From positions 682,001 to 746,000 of the forward strand of contig CBDFFU010000003.1 of the NCBI GenBank assembly GCA_965246875.1: a DNA stretch of 64,000 nt, written 5' to 3'. The notes beneath the pieces are model-generated. The model made no database searches, was not told the origin of the DNA, and saw only the letters and a program-made list of their open reading frames with translations. Position 1 is the stretch's first letter. Each line of letters opens with the position of its first letter. A program made the translations under genes and the position numbers. Source of the stretch: DASWYT01 sp965246875 (GTDB lineage Bacteria > Pseudomonadota > Alphaproteobacteria > Micavibrionales > SZUA-601). Below are positions 8,939 through 17,832 of this stretch, one piece after another.

Positions 8939-10594
8939 TTGGTTGTGAGTTGCGCAGGTCCGGCATGGGGGCAAACAATTGGCAGCGCATGCACCGCAGC
9001 GGGTGCTTCCGCGAATGCTATTTTATTAAGCGGCCGCTACACCGATCTGATTTGCGATGGCTCAACCTATCAGGAACGCCGTAGTGTCACAACCGGCAGC
9101 AGTGCGACAGCGGCTAAGACATTTGTCAAAATCGATGTAGACACCGCCGGATGCAGTGCCGTCAAAACGGGCCGTCTCAATTATTACCCGGCATCTAATA
9201 CGTTATGTTACTGTTCGGGACAAGATTGGGTCAAAATCAGCGGCGTCGGCTGCAACAATAATCCAGCCGATGCCAACTTTTCCAGTGTCGTGTTCCTGAT
9301 GAAGACGAACAACGTGAATGGCGCGGCAAATAACATTTTTTCCGACTCGTCGACTAACAACTTTACTGTGACGCGTACTGGCAGCGTCCCCCAAGGGGCT
9401 GTGACACCTTTTCCCGGTCAAGGTGGCAGCGGTTATTTTGGTGGAGCAGGTAATTTCTTGAGCATCCCCGCTAGCAGCACGCTGAATTTTGGGACAGGTA
9501 GCTTCACGATACAAGGTTGGTTCAACGTCACGTCGCTGGATGACCGGACGCTTATTGGCCGGAAGAATTTGTTCAATGATGGCACAAATGGCGATGGCTG
9601 GGTGATCCGGGTTACGCCATCAGGTGAAATAAACTGGTCAGACGGCATCAATAGCGGTGGCACCGACGTTATCACCAGCGGGGCCGGCATTGCTGCAAGC
9701 ATTTGGTATCATTTCGCCGTGACACGGTCTGGTACGACATTGCGTATTTTTGTCAACGGTGTGCAGAAAGCGACAGCTACCAGCACAAACAATTATAATA
9801 ACAGCACTTACACGGTGGAGCTGGGCCGCTGGGCTAATAATACTAGCGTCTATCCCATGCTCGGATATCTGTCGAACATTGAATTGGCAAATACGGCGCG
9901 TTACACTAGTAATTTTACCTCACCGACCGCTCCTTTGACAGCAGACGGAAACACGCTTTTCCTCGCGAAGTTTGCGAATGGCGCTATTTACGATGCTGCG
10001 CGTAAAAACAACATTGATACGCTCAGTACAGCCACCATCAGCACTGCACAAACAAAGTTTGGTGACGCCTCTGTCAAATTTAATGGGACATCGGATTATT
10101 TAAGTGTATCGAGCAATTCGAATTTCGATTTTGGGACGGGTGATTTTACAGTTGAATCGTGGATCTATCTGACAAGCTACCCGTCTAATTATAATGGCAA
10201 TAATGTTGGTGCAATCATCAGTCGAAACAATGATTCGGGTGGCTATCATTTTTCGGTTGAAGGCTCATCGAATAGTTCGACACGACTCTACTTTTATGAT
10301 GGATCAAGCGTCTACGAAAGCACGATTACAACGCTTAATCTTAATACATGGTATCATGTAGCCTTTTCAAGGTCGGGCAGCACTCTGCTTTATTTTATCA
10401 ACGGAACACAGGTTGGCAGTTCCTCAAACTCCACCAATCTGGCGAATTCGAATAATGTGACGCTTGGCCGTTCAGAAAATACGACATATCTTTACTATTT
10501 TCCGGGTTACTTATATGACACGCGAGTTACCAAGGGGGTTGCTCGCTACACAACTAACTTTACTGCACCTTCAACCACATTTGCAGTCCAATAA
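8939..10594 (+). CDS. Six-cysteine domain fused to two LamG-like domains; signal peptide interrupted
   Basis: The intact frame opens at a TTG (551 residues). An ATG in the same frame at 8915, 3 bases after the previous stop, would give MRV-stop-FVLLLVVSCAGPAWGQ, a good signal peptide broken only by the TGA at 8924-8926. The product begins with the TIGSAC...GRYTDLICDGSTYQER domain of its neighbours (about 100 residues), followed by two concanavalin/LamG-like domains. Each has an FTIQGWFN or FTVESWIY strand, a WYHFAV or WYHVAF strand and a closing ARYT-x-NFT motif, typical of LamG domains in phage structural and bacterial adhesion proteins. Such domains often bind glycans. Either TTG initiation gives a shortened leader, or the gene has a fresh nonsense mutation or a base error. 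Confidence 0.7.
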   Translation: MVVSCAGPAWGQTIGSACTAAGASANAILLSGRYTDLICDGSTYQERRSVTTGSSATAAKTFVKIDVDTAGCSAVKTGRLNYYPASNTLCYCSGQDWVKISGVGCNNNPADANFSSVVFLMKTNNVNGAANNIFSDSSTNNFTVTRTGSVPQGAVTPFPGQGGSGYFGGAGNFLSIPASSTLNFGTGSFTIQGWFNVTSLDDRTLIGRKNLFNDGTNGDGWVIRVTPSGEINWSDGINSGGTDVITSGAGIAASIWYHFAVTRSGTTLRIFVNGVQKATATSTNNYNNSTYTVELGRWANNTSVYPMLGYLSNIELANTARYTSNFTSPTAPLTADGNTLFLAKFANGAIYDAARKNNIDTLSTATISTAQTKFGDASVKFNGTSDYLSVSSNSNFDFGTGDFTVESWIYLTSYPSNYNGNNVGAIISRNNDSGGYHFSVEGSSNSSTRLYFYDGSSVYESTITTLNLNTWYHVAFSRSGSTLLYFINGTQVGSSSNSTNLANSNNVTLGRSENTTYLYYFPGYLYDTRVTKGVARYTTNFTAPSTTFAVQ

Positions 10595-10607
10595 GAAGGT
10601 TACGATT

Positions 10608-10991
10608 ATGGCGATTAAAGCGTTTCTAATCTACTTATACAGTATTGCAATTTGTGCAGGCTTAACGCTTTGGTGTGTTCAACCAGCGCAAGCCCAAACC
10701 CAAACAATTGGCAGTGCATGCACTAGCTCAGGTGCGCCGGTTAATAATATTCTTTTGAATAGCCGTTATACTGACCTTGTTTGTGATGGCACGACGTGGC
10801 AGGAGCGAGAAAGCGCAGTGACGGGGAGTAGTACAACAGCAGCTAAAAGTTTGCTTCAGATTGGCTATGATAGTGGTACATGCACTACAGCAAAACAAGG
10901 TCGTATTAGTTATAACGCAACTACCGACACACTTTGTTATTGCTCCGGCTCGGCTTGGACGAAATGGGGAGGCAGTGGAGTAACCTGTTAA
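10608..10991 (+). CDS. Small secreted six-cysteine protein, paralogue 3
   Basis: 127 residues. The ATG at 10608 is preceded by AGAAGG at suitable distance; a longer frame from 10464 lies inside the upstream gene and is rejected. Residues 1-32 are a signal peptide with a long hydrophobic core ending PAQAQ. The mature domain aligns along its length with paralogue 1: TIGSAC, RYTDLVCDG, QER, GYDSGTC, LCYCSG-x-AWTKWGG and a terminal Cys. It lies 13 bp behind the LamG fusion gene, so the fibre gene and the three paralogues look like one transcription unit. Function unknown. Confidence 0.75.
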   Translation: MAIKAFLIYLYSIAICAGLTLWCVQPAQAQTQTIGSACTSSGAPVNNILLNSRYTDLVCDGTTWQERESAVTGSSTTAAKSLLQIGYDSGTCTTAKQGRISYNATTDTLCYCSGSAWTKWGGSGVTC

Positions 10992-11539
10992 TAAAACGCT
11001 GATGTTCAACTCATTAAGATAGTAGGACAGATAATTTCAATATATATGTTAACTGTGCAAACTTTAGTTTTTAGTGAGGGTGTCAGTCTCGATTTTCTTT
11101 AATATGATAAATTAGGTGCCACTATGCAGAATCTTTGACCTAAAATGCAGTTAGAGTAAACGCTACCAAATCTCTTTTTCTTTGCGAATTCTTTATAATA
11201 CGCTTGACGAATCCTATGCATCTTTGATATGTTCCCTACATCCCAAAGCGGGATGGGGCTGGCAGTAAGCAGATTCTGTTTAAACGCAGCCCGGTTCTAA
11301 AATCCGATCTTGTCGCTTTTTGAACCGGCACACAGCAAAACAACTAATTGTTTCTGTGTGTTTTTTTTGTGTCTTAAGAGCCGTGCGATGCACGATTTTA
11401 CAGCCACTGACTAGACCGCTTAATGATGGACTCGGTTTCAATCGATTCTGTCGTTTCAATGACACCACCCTGGCAACGGGGACGACAACGGCAAGCCTCC
11501 CCAGATAACCTCAAAGGGGCAGAACACATAAGGTGAATG
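10992..11539 (+). promoter_or_regulatory. Intergenic leader and probable promoter of the str operon
   Basis: About 550 bp without a gene. A candidate promoter has TTGACG at 11204-11209 and TATGTT at 11228-11233 with an 18-bp spacer; a perfect TATAAT also occurs at 11194-11199 but has no good -35. A hairpin of 7 bp (CCGGTTC 11291-11297 with GAACCGG 11322-11328) lies in the presumed leader. Long ribosomal leaders can serve in regulation; no specific protein-binding site is recognised. No terminator was found behind the upstream gene at 10991. Confidence 0.45.
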
Positions 11540-11911
11540 ATGCCAACGATTAACCAGCTGATGCGCCAAGGGCGCTCCGAAAAGAAATACCGCAACCTGG
11601 TTCCAGCGTTGCAGGGTAACCCTCAAAAACGTGCTGTTTGCACACGCGTTTATACCGTGACCCCGAAAAAGCCGAACTCCGCGTTGCGTAAAGTTGCGCG
11701 TGTGCGTTTGACCAACAAATATGAAGTGTTGGCTTATATTCGCGGTGAAGGACACAACTTGCAGGAGCACTCTGTTGTTCTGATTCATGGCGGTCGCGTT
11801 AAAGATTTGAACGGTATGCGTTACCGTATCGTCCGTGGTGCTTTGGATACCCAAGGCGTCAAGAACCGTAAACAAAGCCGTTCGTTGTACGGCGCGAAGA
11901 AGGGCAAATAA
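11540..11911 (+). CDS. rpsL: 30S ribosomal protein S12
   Basis: 123 residues beginning MPTINQL, as in the S12 family. The tandem ATG at 11537 is rejected because AGGTG at 11531-11535 sits too close to it and at proper distance from 11540. S12 lies at the decoding centre of the small subunit. The TPKKPNSALRK loop carries the Lys found in streptomycin-sensitive forms, so nothing suggests resistance. First gene of rpsL-rpsG-fusA-tuf; rpsG follows after 3 bp. Confidence 0.97.
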   Translation: MPTINQLMRQGRSEKKYRNLVPALQGNPQKRAVCTRVYTVTPKKPNSALRKVARVRLTNKYEVLAYIRGEGHNLQEHSVVLIHGGRVKDLNGMRYRIVRGALDTQGVKNRKQSRSLYGAKKGK

Positions 11912-11914
11912 GCT

Positions 11915-12385
11915 ATGTCACGTCGCCACGCCGCCGAAAAACGTCAAATTCTGCCAGATCCAAAGTTTCATGACTTGGTCTTGGCTAAATTCATGAATGC
12001 TGTCATGGAAGATGGCAAAAAATCCGTCGCTGAAGCCATCGTTTACGGTGCTCTGGAGTTGCTCGGCAAATCGGCCAAGCGTGACGGTTTGGATGCCTTC
12101 CACGATGCGTTGAACAACGCCAAGCCACAAGTTGAAGTTAAATCCCGCCGTGTCGGTGGTGCGACCTATCAGGTGCCAATGGAAGTTCGCGGTTCTCGTG
12201 CCCAGGCCTTGGCTGTTCGCTGGTTGATCGGTGCAGCGCGCAAACGTTCCGAGCGCACGATGACGGAAAAACTAGCCGGTGAATTGAATGACGCACTGAA
12301 CAACCGTGGCTCGGCCATGAAAAAGCGCGAAGAAACCCATAAAATGGCTGAAGCCAACAAAGCTTTCGCGCATTTCCGCTGGTAG
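11915..12385 (+). CDS. rpsG: 30S ribosomal protein S7
   Basis: 156 residues, normal S7 length, starting MSRRHAAEKR. S7 nucleates assembly of the 16S rRNA 3' major domain (30S head) and contacts E-site tRNA. Conserved blocks seen: ILPDPKFHD near the start, KSRRVGGATYQVP and EVRGSRAQALAVRWL in the middle. It sits 3 bp behind rpsL and 24 bp before fusA, the usual str order. In enterobacteria S7 represses this operon; no such site was identified here. Confidence 0.97.
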   Translation: MSRRHAAEKRQILPDPKFHDLVLAKFMNAVMEDGKKSVAEAIVYGALELLGKSAKRDGLDAFHDALNNAKPQVEVKSRRVGGATYQVPMEVRGSRAQALAVRWLIGAARKRSERTMTEKLAGELNDALNNRGSAMKKREETHKMAEANKAFAHFRW

Positions 12386-12409
12386 AAAATTTTAGGTTGA
12401 GAGATCACA

Positions 12410-14509
12410 ATGGCTGAACAAGTTCCTTTAAATCGTTACCGTAACATCGGCATCATGGCTCACATTGATGCAGGTAAAACGACGACGACTGAACGTATTC
12501 TGTACTACACCGGCAAGTCGCACAAAATCGGTGAAGTGCATGAAGGTGCAGCCACCATGGACTGGATGGAGCAAGAGCAGGAGCGTGGCATCACGATTAC
12601 CTCTGCTGCAACAACATGCTTCTGGAAAGGTCCGATCGACGACGAACTTTACCGCATTAACATTATTGACACGCCAGGTCACGTTGACTTCACAATCGAA
12701 GTTGAGCGTTCGTTGCGTGTTCTCGATGGCGCTGTCTGCGTTCTTGATGGCAACCAGGGCGTTGAGCCACAAACAGAAACCGTCTGGCGTCAGGGCGATA
12801 AGTATCACGTGCCACGCATTATGTTCGTTAATAAAATGGACAAAATCGGCGCTGATTTCTATGCTTGCCTGGACTCGATCAAAGATCGTCTCGGCGTCAA
12901 AGCCGTGCCATTGCAATTGCCGATTGGCTCCGAGAATGAGTTTGTCGGCGTCGTTGACCTCGTCAACATGAACGCGATCGTCTGGAAAGACGAAGCGCTC
13001 GGTGCGAAATTCGATATCGTGCCAATTCCGGCTGATCTGCAAGCGAAAGCCGAAGAGTACCGCGCATATATGATCGAAGCCGCCGTTGATATGGACGATG
13101 CTTTGATGAATGATTACATCGAAGGCAAAGACATCAGCAACGACGATATCAAGCGTTGTATCCGGATTGCTGTGCGCGATCAGTTATTCTTCCCGGTTCT
13201 ATGTGGTTCTGCGTTTAAAAACAAAGGCGTTCAACCGATGTTGGATGCTGTTGTCGAGTACCTGCCGAATCCATTGGATCGCGGAAACGTCAAAGGCGTC
13301 AGCTTTGCTGATCCTGAGCAGCCAGATAGCCGCATCATCAGCGAAGATTCACCATTCTCAGGTCTTGCGTTCAAAATCATGAATGACCCCTTTGTTGGTA
13401 ACCTGACTTTCGTGCGTATTTATTCCGGTAAAATCGAATCCGGTGAGTCTGTGCAAAATACAGTTCGCGATAATAAAGAACGTATCGGCCGTATGTTGCT
13501 TATGCATGCAAATACACGTGAAGAGATTAAAGTTGCGACGGCTGGGGATATTATCGCTGTTGTCGGTTTGAAAGATACACGCACCGGTGACACATTGTGC
13601 GATCCGAAACATCCGATCATTCTCGAGAAAATGGATTTCCCGGAGCCGGTTATTGAGATCGCTGTTGAACCGAAAACCAAAGCTGACCAGGAAAAAATGT
13701 CGACAGCGTTACAGCGTCTGTCGAGCGAAGATCCAACCTTGCGTGTATCTGTTGATCACGAATCGGGTCAGACGATTTTGGCTGGTATGGGTGAATTGCA
13801 CTTGGAAATTATCGTTGACCGTATGCGTCGCGAATTCAAGGTTGAAGCCAATATCGGCGCCCCACAGGTGGCTTATCGTGAAACCATTACGCAACGTGCA
13901 GATGTTGACTACACCCACAAGAAACAATCGGGTGGTACGGGGCAATTTGCGCGTGTCAAGCTGACCTTTGAGCCAAGTGAAATGGGCAAAGGCTACGAGT
14001 TTGAAAGCAAGATTATCGGCGGTTCCGTGCCGAAAGAATATATTCCAGGCGTCGTCAAAGGTTTGGAAAACTCCAAGGAAACAGGCATTATTGCCGGCTT
14101 CCCGATGGTTGATTTCAAAGTGACGTTGACCGATGGCGCGTTCCATGATGTCGATTCCAGCGCCTTGGCGTTTGAGATTGCCGCTCGTGCCGCGTATAAA
14201 GAAGGTATTGCCAAAGCCAAACCGGTTCTGTTGGAACCTGTGATGCGCGTCGAAGCGGTGACACCTGAAGAGTATATGGGTGACATCATCGGCGATTTGA
14301 ACTCACGCCGTGGCCAGGTGTCCGGTATGGATCAGCGCGGAAATGCCCGTGTCATCAATGCCATGGTGCCATTGGCCAACATGTTTGGTTACGTGAACAC
14401 GCTGCGTTCCATGTCACAAGGACGTGCGCAGTTTACAATGACATTCGATCACTACGAGCCAGTGCCGCAAATGGTCGCCGACCAAGTGCGCGCCAAAATG
14501 GCTGGTTAA
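12410..14509 (+). CDS. fusA: Translation elongation factor G
   Basis: 699 residues, typical EF-G length. GTPase motifs are visible in order: AHIDAGKTT (P-loop, about residue 18), RGITI (switch I), DTPGH (G3) and NKMDK (G4). Later domains carry GMGELHLEI and the domain IV block starting KKQSGGTGQFA. EF-G drives tRNA-mRNA translocation on the ribosome with GTP hydrolysis. Third gene of the str operon, 24 bp after rpsG and 25 bp before tuf. Confidence 0.97.
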   Translation: MAEQVPLNRYRNIGIMAHIDAGKTTTTERILYYTGKSHKIGEVHEGAATMDWMEQEQERGITITSAATTCFWKGPIDDELYRINIIDTPGHVDFTIEVERSLRVLDGAVCVLDGNQGVEPQTETVWRQGDKYHVPRIMFVNKMDKIGADFYACLDSIKDRLGVKAVPLQLPIGSENEFVGVVDLVNMNAIVWKDEALGAKFDIVPIPADLQAKAEEYRAYMIEAAVDMDDALMNDYIEGKDISNDDIKRCIRIAVRDQLFFPVLCGSAFKNKGVQPMLDAVVEYLPNPLDRGNVKGVSFADPEQPDSRIISEDSPFSGLAFKIMNDPFVGNLTFVRIYSGKIESGESVQNTVRDNKERIGRMLLMHANTREEIKVATAGDIIAVVGLKDTRTGDTLCDPKHPIILEKMDFPEPVIEIAVEPKTKADQEKMSTALQRLSSEDPTLRVSVDHESGQTILAGMGELHLEIIVDRMRREFKVEANIGAPQVAYRETITQRADVDYTHKKQSGGTGQFARVKLTFEPSEMGKGYEFESKIIGGSVPKEYIPGVVKGLENSKETGIIAGFPMVDFKVTLTDGAFHDVDSSALAFEIAARAAYKEGIAKAKPVLLEPVMRVEAVTPEEYMGDIIGDLNSRRGQVSGMDQRGNARVINAMVPLANMFGYVNTLRSMSQGRAQFTMTFDHYEPVPQMVADQVRAKMAG

Positions 14510-14534
14510 TCTATAAAGGTAACAGGAGTTTATC

Positions 14535-15725
14535 ATGGGAAAAAGTACATTTGTGCGGAACAAGCCGCACGTGAACATTGGGACGATTGGTCACGTGGAC
14601 CATGGGAAGACGTCATTGACGGCGGCGATCACGAAGATTTTGGCTGAGTCGGGCGGGGCTGAGTTCCGCGCGTATGGCGATATCGACGCAGCGCCGGAAG
14701 AGCGTGCGCGTGGGATCACGATCAACACGGCGCACGTTGAGTATGAGACGGCGAACCGTCACTACGCCCACGTGGATTGCCCGGGACATGCCGACTACGT
14801 CAAGAACATGATCACCGGTGCGGCCCAGATGGATGGCGGGATCTTGGTTGTGTCGGCGTCTGACGGCCCGATGCCACAAACCCGTGAGCACATTTTGTTG
14901 GCCCGCCAGGTTGGCGTTCCAGCGTTGGTTGTGTTCATGAACAAGTGCGACCTGGTCGATGATGAAGAACTGCTCGAACTGGTTGAAATGGAAATCCGTG
15001 AGTTGCTGTCCAAGTACGACTTCCCGGGCGATGATATTCCGATCATCCGCGGTTCGGCTGTCTCGGCTCTCGAAGGCAAATCCGATGGTTTGGGTCGCGA
15101 AGCGATCATCAAGCTGATGGAAGCGGTCGATACGGCCATCCCAACACCTGAGCGCCCGGTTGACAAGCCGTTCCTGATGCCGGTTGAAGATGTGTTCACG
15201 ATCTCGGGTCGTGGCACGGTGTGTACCGGTCGTGTTGAGCGTGGGATTGTCAAAGTGGGTGAAGAGGTCGAGATCATCGGCATCAAGCCAACGGTGAAGA
15301 CCACCATCACGGGCGTTGAGATGTTCCGCAAGTTGCTTGACCAGGGTCAGGCCGGCGACAATATCGGGGCGTTGCTCCGTGGCACCAAGCGTGAAGACAT
15401 CGAGCGCGGCCAGGTTCTGGCCAAGCCGGGCAGTATCACGCCACACACCGGCTTCGAAGCCGAAGTGTACGTGCTCAGCAAAGAAGAGGGTGGCCGTCAC
15501 ACGCCGTTCTTCGGCAATTACCGTCCGCAGTTTTACTTCCGGACGACGGATGTCACCGGGATCGTGCAGTTGCCAAGCGGTACCGAGATGGTGATGCCGG
15601 GCGATAACGTCAAAGTGAATGTCGAACTCATCGCGCCGATCGCGATGGAAGAAGGCCTGCGCTTTGCGATCCGCGAAGGCGGCCGCACCGTTGGTGCTGG
15701 CGTTGTTGCCAAGATTACGAAGTAA
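14535..15725 (+). CDS. tuf: Translation elongation factor Tu
   Basis: 396 residues. G1 GHVDHGKTS, effector RGITI, DCPGHADY and NKCD motifs are all present; Ser after GKT and the AAPEERARGITI context are seen in alphaproteobacterial EF-Tu. It delivers aminoacyl-tRNA to the A site. SD CAGGAG lies before the ATG. Codon choice in the first part (many GGG, ACG, GCG) looks more G-rich than in fusA or rpsJ. A second tuf copy elsewhere with gene conversion could explain this, but that is inference. Confidence 0.97.
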   Translation: MGKSTFVRNKPHVNIGTIGHVDHGKTSLTAAITKILAESGGAEFRAYGDIDAAPEERARGITINTAHVEYETANRHYAHVDCPGHADYVKNMITGAAQMDGGILVVSASDGPMPQTREHILLARQVGVPALVVFMNKCDLVDDEELLELVEMEIRELLSKYDFPGDDIPIIRGSAVSALEGKSDGLGREAIIKLMEAVDTAIPTPERPVDKPFLMPVEDVFTISGRGTVCTGRVERGIVKVGEEVEIIGIKPTVKTTITGVEMFRKLLDQGQAGDNIGALLRGTKREDIERGQVLAKPGSITPHTGFEAEVYVLSKEEGGRHTPFFGNYRPQFYFRTTDVTGIVQLPSGTEMVMPGDNVKVNVELIAPIAMEEGLRFAIREGGRTVGAGVVAKITK

Positions 15726-15760
15726 ATTTTACAGGGTTATATAAAGGTAAGGATTGGATC

Positions 15761-16081
15761 ATGGAAGCACAAACCATCCGTATTCGGCTTCGGGCCTACG
15801 ATCACCGCGTGTTGGATCAATCCACACACGAGATCGTGAATACGGCCAAACGTACGGGCGCGGCCATCCGCGGTCCGATTCCGCTGCCGACCCGCGTCGA
15901 GAAATTCACTGTGTTGCGTTCGCCGCACGTGAACAAGAAGTCACGCGAGCAGTTCGAGCGTCGCACACACAAACGTTTGCTGGATATCGTTGATCCAACG
16001 CCGCAAACCTTGGATGCGCTGATGAAGCTGGAACTCCCGTTCGGCGTCGACCTCGACATCAAATTGCCGCAAGCGGCCTAA
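15761..16081 (+). CDS. rpsJ: 30S ribosomal protein S10
   Basis: 106 residues with RIRLRAYDHRVLD at the N-terminus, the GPIPLPTR loop and the SREQFERRTHKRLLDI block typical of S10 (NusE). S10 is part of the 30S head and also of the NusB-NusE antitermination complex. It opens the S10 operon 35 bp after tuf. SD AAGGTAAGGA precedes it. No separate promoter was recognised in the short gap, so str and S10 genes may be co-transcribed. Confidence 0.97.
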   Translation: MEAQTIRIRLRAYDHRVLDQSTHEIVNTAKRTGAAIRGPIPLPTRVEKFTVLRSPHVNKKSREQFERRTHKRLLDIVDPTPQTLDALMKLELPFGVDLDIKLPQAA

Positions 16082-16093
16082 AGGGTGAATGAG

Positions 16094-16864
16094 ATGCGTA
16101 CAGGTATTTTAGCTAAAAAAGTCGGGATGACCCGGGTATTCGCCGATAACGGCCAGGTTCTGCCGGTCACCGTGTTGCACGTTGACCAATGTCAGGTCAC
16201 AGCTGTTCGTACAACCGAGAGAGATGGTTATACCGCTGTCCAATTGGGCGCCGGCAAAGCGAAACCAAAAAATGTTGCGAAACCGCAACGTGCGGCTTAT
16301 GCCAAGGCCAATATTGAGCCAAAGATGAAGCTGGTTGAGTTCCGCGTGTCGGATACCAATTTGCTGGATGTTGGCGCTGAATTGTCGGCTGCTCATTTTG
16401 TGCCAGGTCAATTGGTCGATGTGGCGGGTACGACAATCGGTAAAGGTTTTGCCGGTGCGATGAAGCGTCATGGTTTCCATGGTTTACGCGCCTCGCATGG
16501 TGTGTCTGTGTCTCACCGTTCCCATGGTTCGACCGGTCAACGTCAGGATCCAGGCAAAGTCTTTAAAGGCAAGAAAATGGCTGGTCACATGGGCGATGTC
16601 CGTGCGACAACACAAAATCTGGAAATCGTGTCAGTTGACGCTGAAAACGGCTTGATTTTAGTGCGCGGTTCAATCGCTGGCCATGATCAAGGCTGGGTCG
16701 AAATTACGGATGCTGTGAAAAAACAAACCAAAGGGATCGAATTGCCGACACCGGCTGGTTTGAAAACAACAGCACAAGCGTCAGCTGCATCGGTTGGCAC
16801 TGCGCCAGCTGAAACGCCAGCAGTTGATACAACTGACAATACAACACAAGCGGATGAGGCCTAA
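16094..16864 (+). CDS. rplC: 50S ribosomal protein L3 with acidic C-terminal tail
   Basis: 256 residues from the ATG at 16094 (MRTGILAKKVGMTR), which fits the family and has AAGGG 8 bases upstream; a GTG at 16085 is rejected because it overlaps that SD. L3 is an early assembly protein near the peptidyl-transferase centre. The core includes GFHGLRASHGVS and TGQRQDPGKVFKGKKMAG. After the usual end (about residue 215) there is a tail of some 40 residues rich in Ala, Thr and Asp, ending TTQADEA. The tail seems dispensable and probably disordered. Confidence 0.96.
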   Translation: MRTGILAKKVGMTRVFADNGQVLPVTVLHVDQCQVTAVRTTERDGYTAVQLGAGKAKPKNVAKPQRAAYAKANIEPKMKLVEFRVSDTNLLDVGAELSAAHFVPGQLVDVAGTTIGKGFAGAMKRHGFHGLRASHGVSVSHRSHGSTGQRQDPGKVFKGKKMAGHMGDVRATTQNLEIVSVDAENGLILVRGSIAGHDQGWVEITDAVKKQTKGIELPTPAGLKTTAQASAASVGTAPAETPAVDTTDNTTQADEA

Positions 16865-16869
16865 GCCCA

Positions 16870-17493
16870 ATGAAACATCCTGTTATCAGCATTGAAAACA
16901 AGACAGTCGGCGAGTTCGACCTGCTTGATGCGATCTTCGGAGCGCCAGTTCGTCTGGATCTGATGACCCGTGCCGTTCACTGGCAGCGTAACAAAGCGCG
17001 TCAAGGAACACACAAGGTCAAAACGATCTCTGAGATTTCCGGTACCGGTAAAAAGCCGTTCAAACAAAAAGGCACGGGTAATGCGCGTCAGGGTTCGACC
17101 CGCGCGACGCATCACCGCGGTGGTCAAACCGTGTTTGGTCCGGTTGTGCGTAGTCACGAAACGGATCTGCCGAAAAAAATGCGTGTTGCGGCCTTGCGTT
17201 CAGCATTGTCAGCCAAGAGCCAAAGCGGCAAGCTGATCATTTTGGATCAGGCTGTTCTGGACACGCACAAAACGAAAAATGCATCCGCCAAACTGCAAGG
17301 TTTGAACTGGACAAATGCATTGATCATTTTCAACGGTGATTTGGACAGTAATTTCCAACGCGCCGTCAGCAACATTCCGCATATCGACGTTTTGCCACAA
17401 AAAGGCGCAAATGTTCTTGATATTCTGAAGCATGACACTTTAGTTTTAACGCAAGATGCGGCAGCCGCCTTGCAGGAGCGTTTAGCAGCATGA
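16870..17493 (+). CDS. rplD: 50S ribosomal protein L4
   Basis: 207 residues; motifs EISGTGKKPFKQKGTGNARQ and the glycine-rich HHRGGQTVFGP loop match L4, whose loop lines the exit tunnel. In enterobacteria L4 also regulates the S10 operon; no leader target was identified here. The stop TGA overlaps the rplW start (ATGA), indicating coupling and also showing that TGA is a true stop in this genome. Confidence 0.97.
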   Translation: MKHPVISIENKTVGEFDLLDAIFGAPVRLDLMTRAVHWQRNKARQGTHKVKTISEISGTGKKPFKQKGTGNARQGSTRATHHRGGQTVFGPVVRSHETDLPKKMRVAALRSALSAKSQSGKLIILDQAVLDTHKTKNASAKLQGLNWTNALIIFNGDLDSNFQRAVSNIPHIDVLPQKGANVLDILKHDTLVLTQDAAAALQERLAA

Positions 17494-17819
17494 GCAATCG
17501 TAGTGCAAAATACAAAATCGGTTCGATCAGCGAAGAGCGTGCATACCGCATTCTGCAGCGTCCGGTGATTACCGAGCAATCGACAAACGGTTCCGCGTTT
17601 GGCCAAGTGACATTTATTGTTGCGCCAGATGCGACCAAGCCTGAAATTAAGCTGGCTGTCGAAAAAGTCTTCAACGTTAAAGTGACTGCAGTCAACGTGT
17701 TGAACACTATGGGCAAAATGAAGCGCTTCAAAGGCGTTTTGGGAACACGCTCTGACGTGAAAAAAGCCATCGTGACCTTGGCCGAAGGCCAAACGCTCGA
17801 TGTCACAACGGGCGCGTAA
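17490..17819 (+). CDS. rplW: 50S ribosomal protein L23
   Basis: 109 residues. The L23 block RILQRPVITEQST lies near residue 25 and VEKVFNVKVTAVNV in the middle, with GKMKRFKG before the basic end. L23 sits at the tunnel exit and docks trigger factor and SRP. The N-terminal 15 residues (before ISEERAYRIL) are somewhat longer than usual. Start overlaps the rplD stop by 4 bases. Confidence 0.97.
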   Translation: MSNRSAKYKIGSISEERAYRILQRPVITEQSTNGSAFGQVTFIVAPDATKPEIKLAVEKVFNVKVTAVNVLNTMGKMKRFKGVLGTRSDVKKAIVTLAEGQTLDVTTGA

Positions 17820-17832
17820 GGGAGATTAGATC

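Noticed and set aside
1..10991. Prophage origin of the fibre locus
   Set aside because: No capsid, terminase, tail or lysis gene is visible within the window, and str operon genes follow directly; it cannot be excluded for the part upstream of base 1.
14613..15500. 295-codon antisense frame within tuf
   Set aside because: A shadow of the strongly biased codon use of tuf; no SD and no family resemblance. The same holds for the 204-codon antisense frame in fusA.
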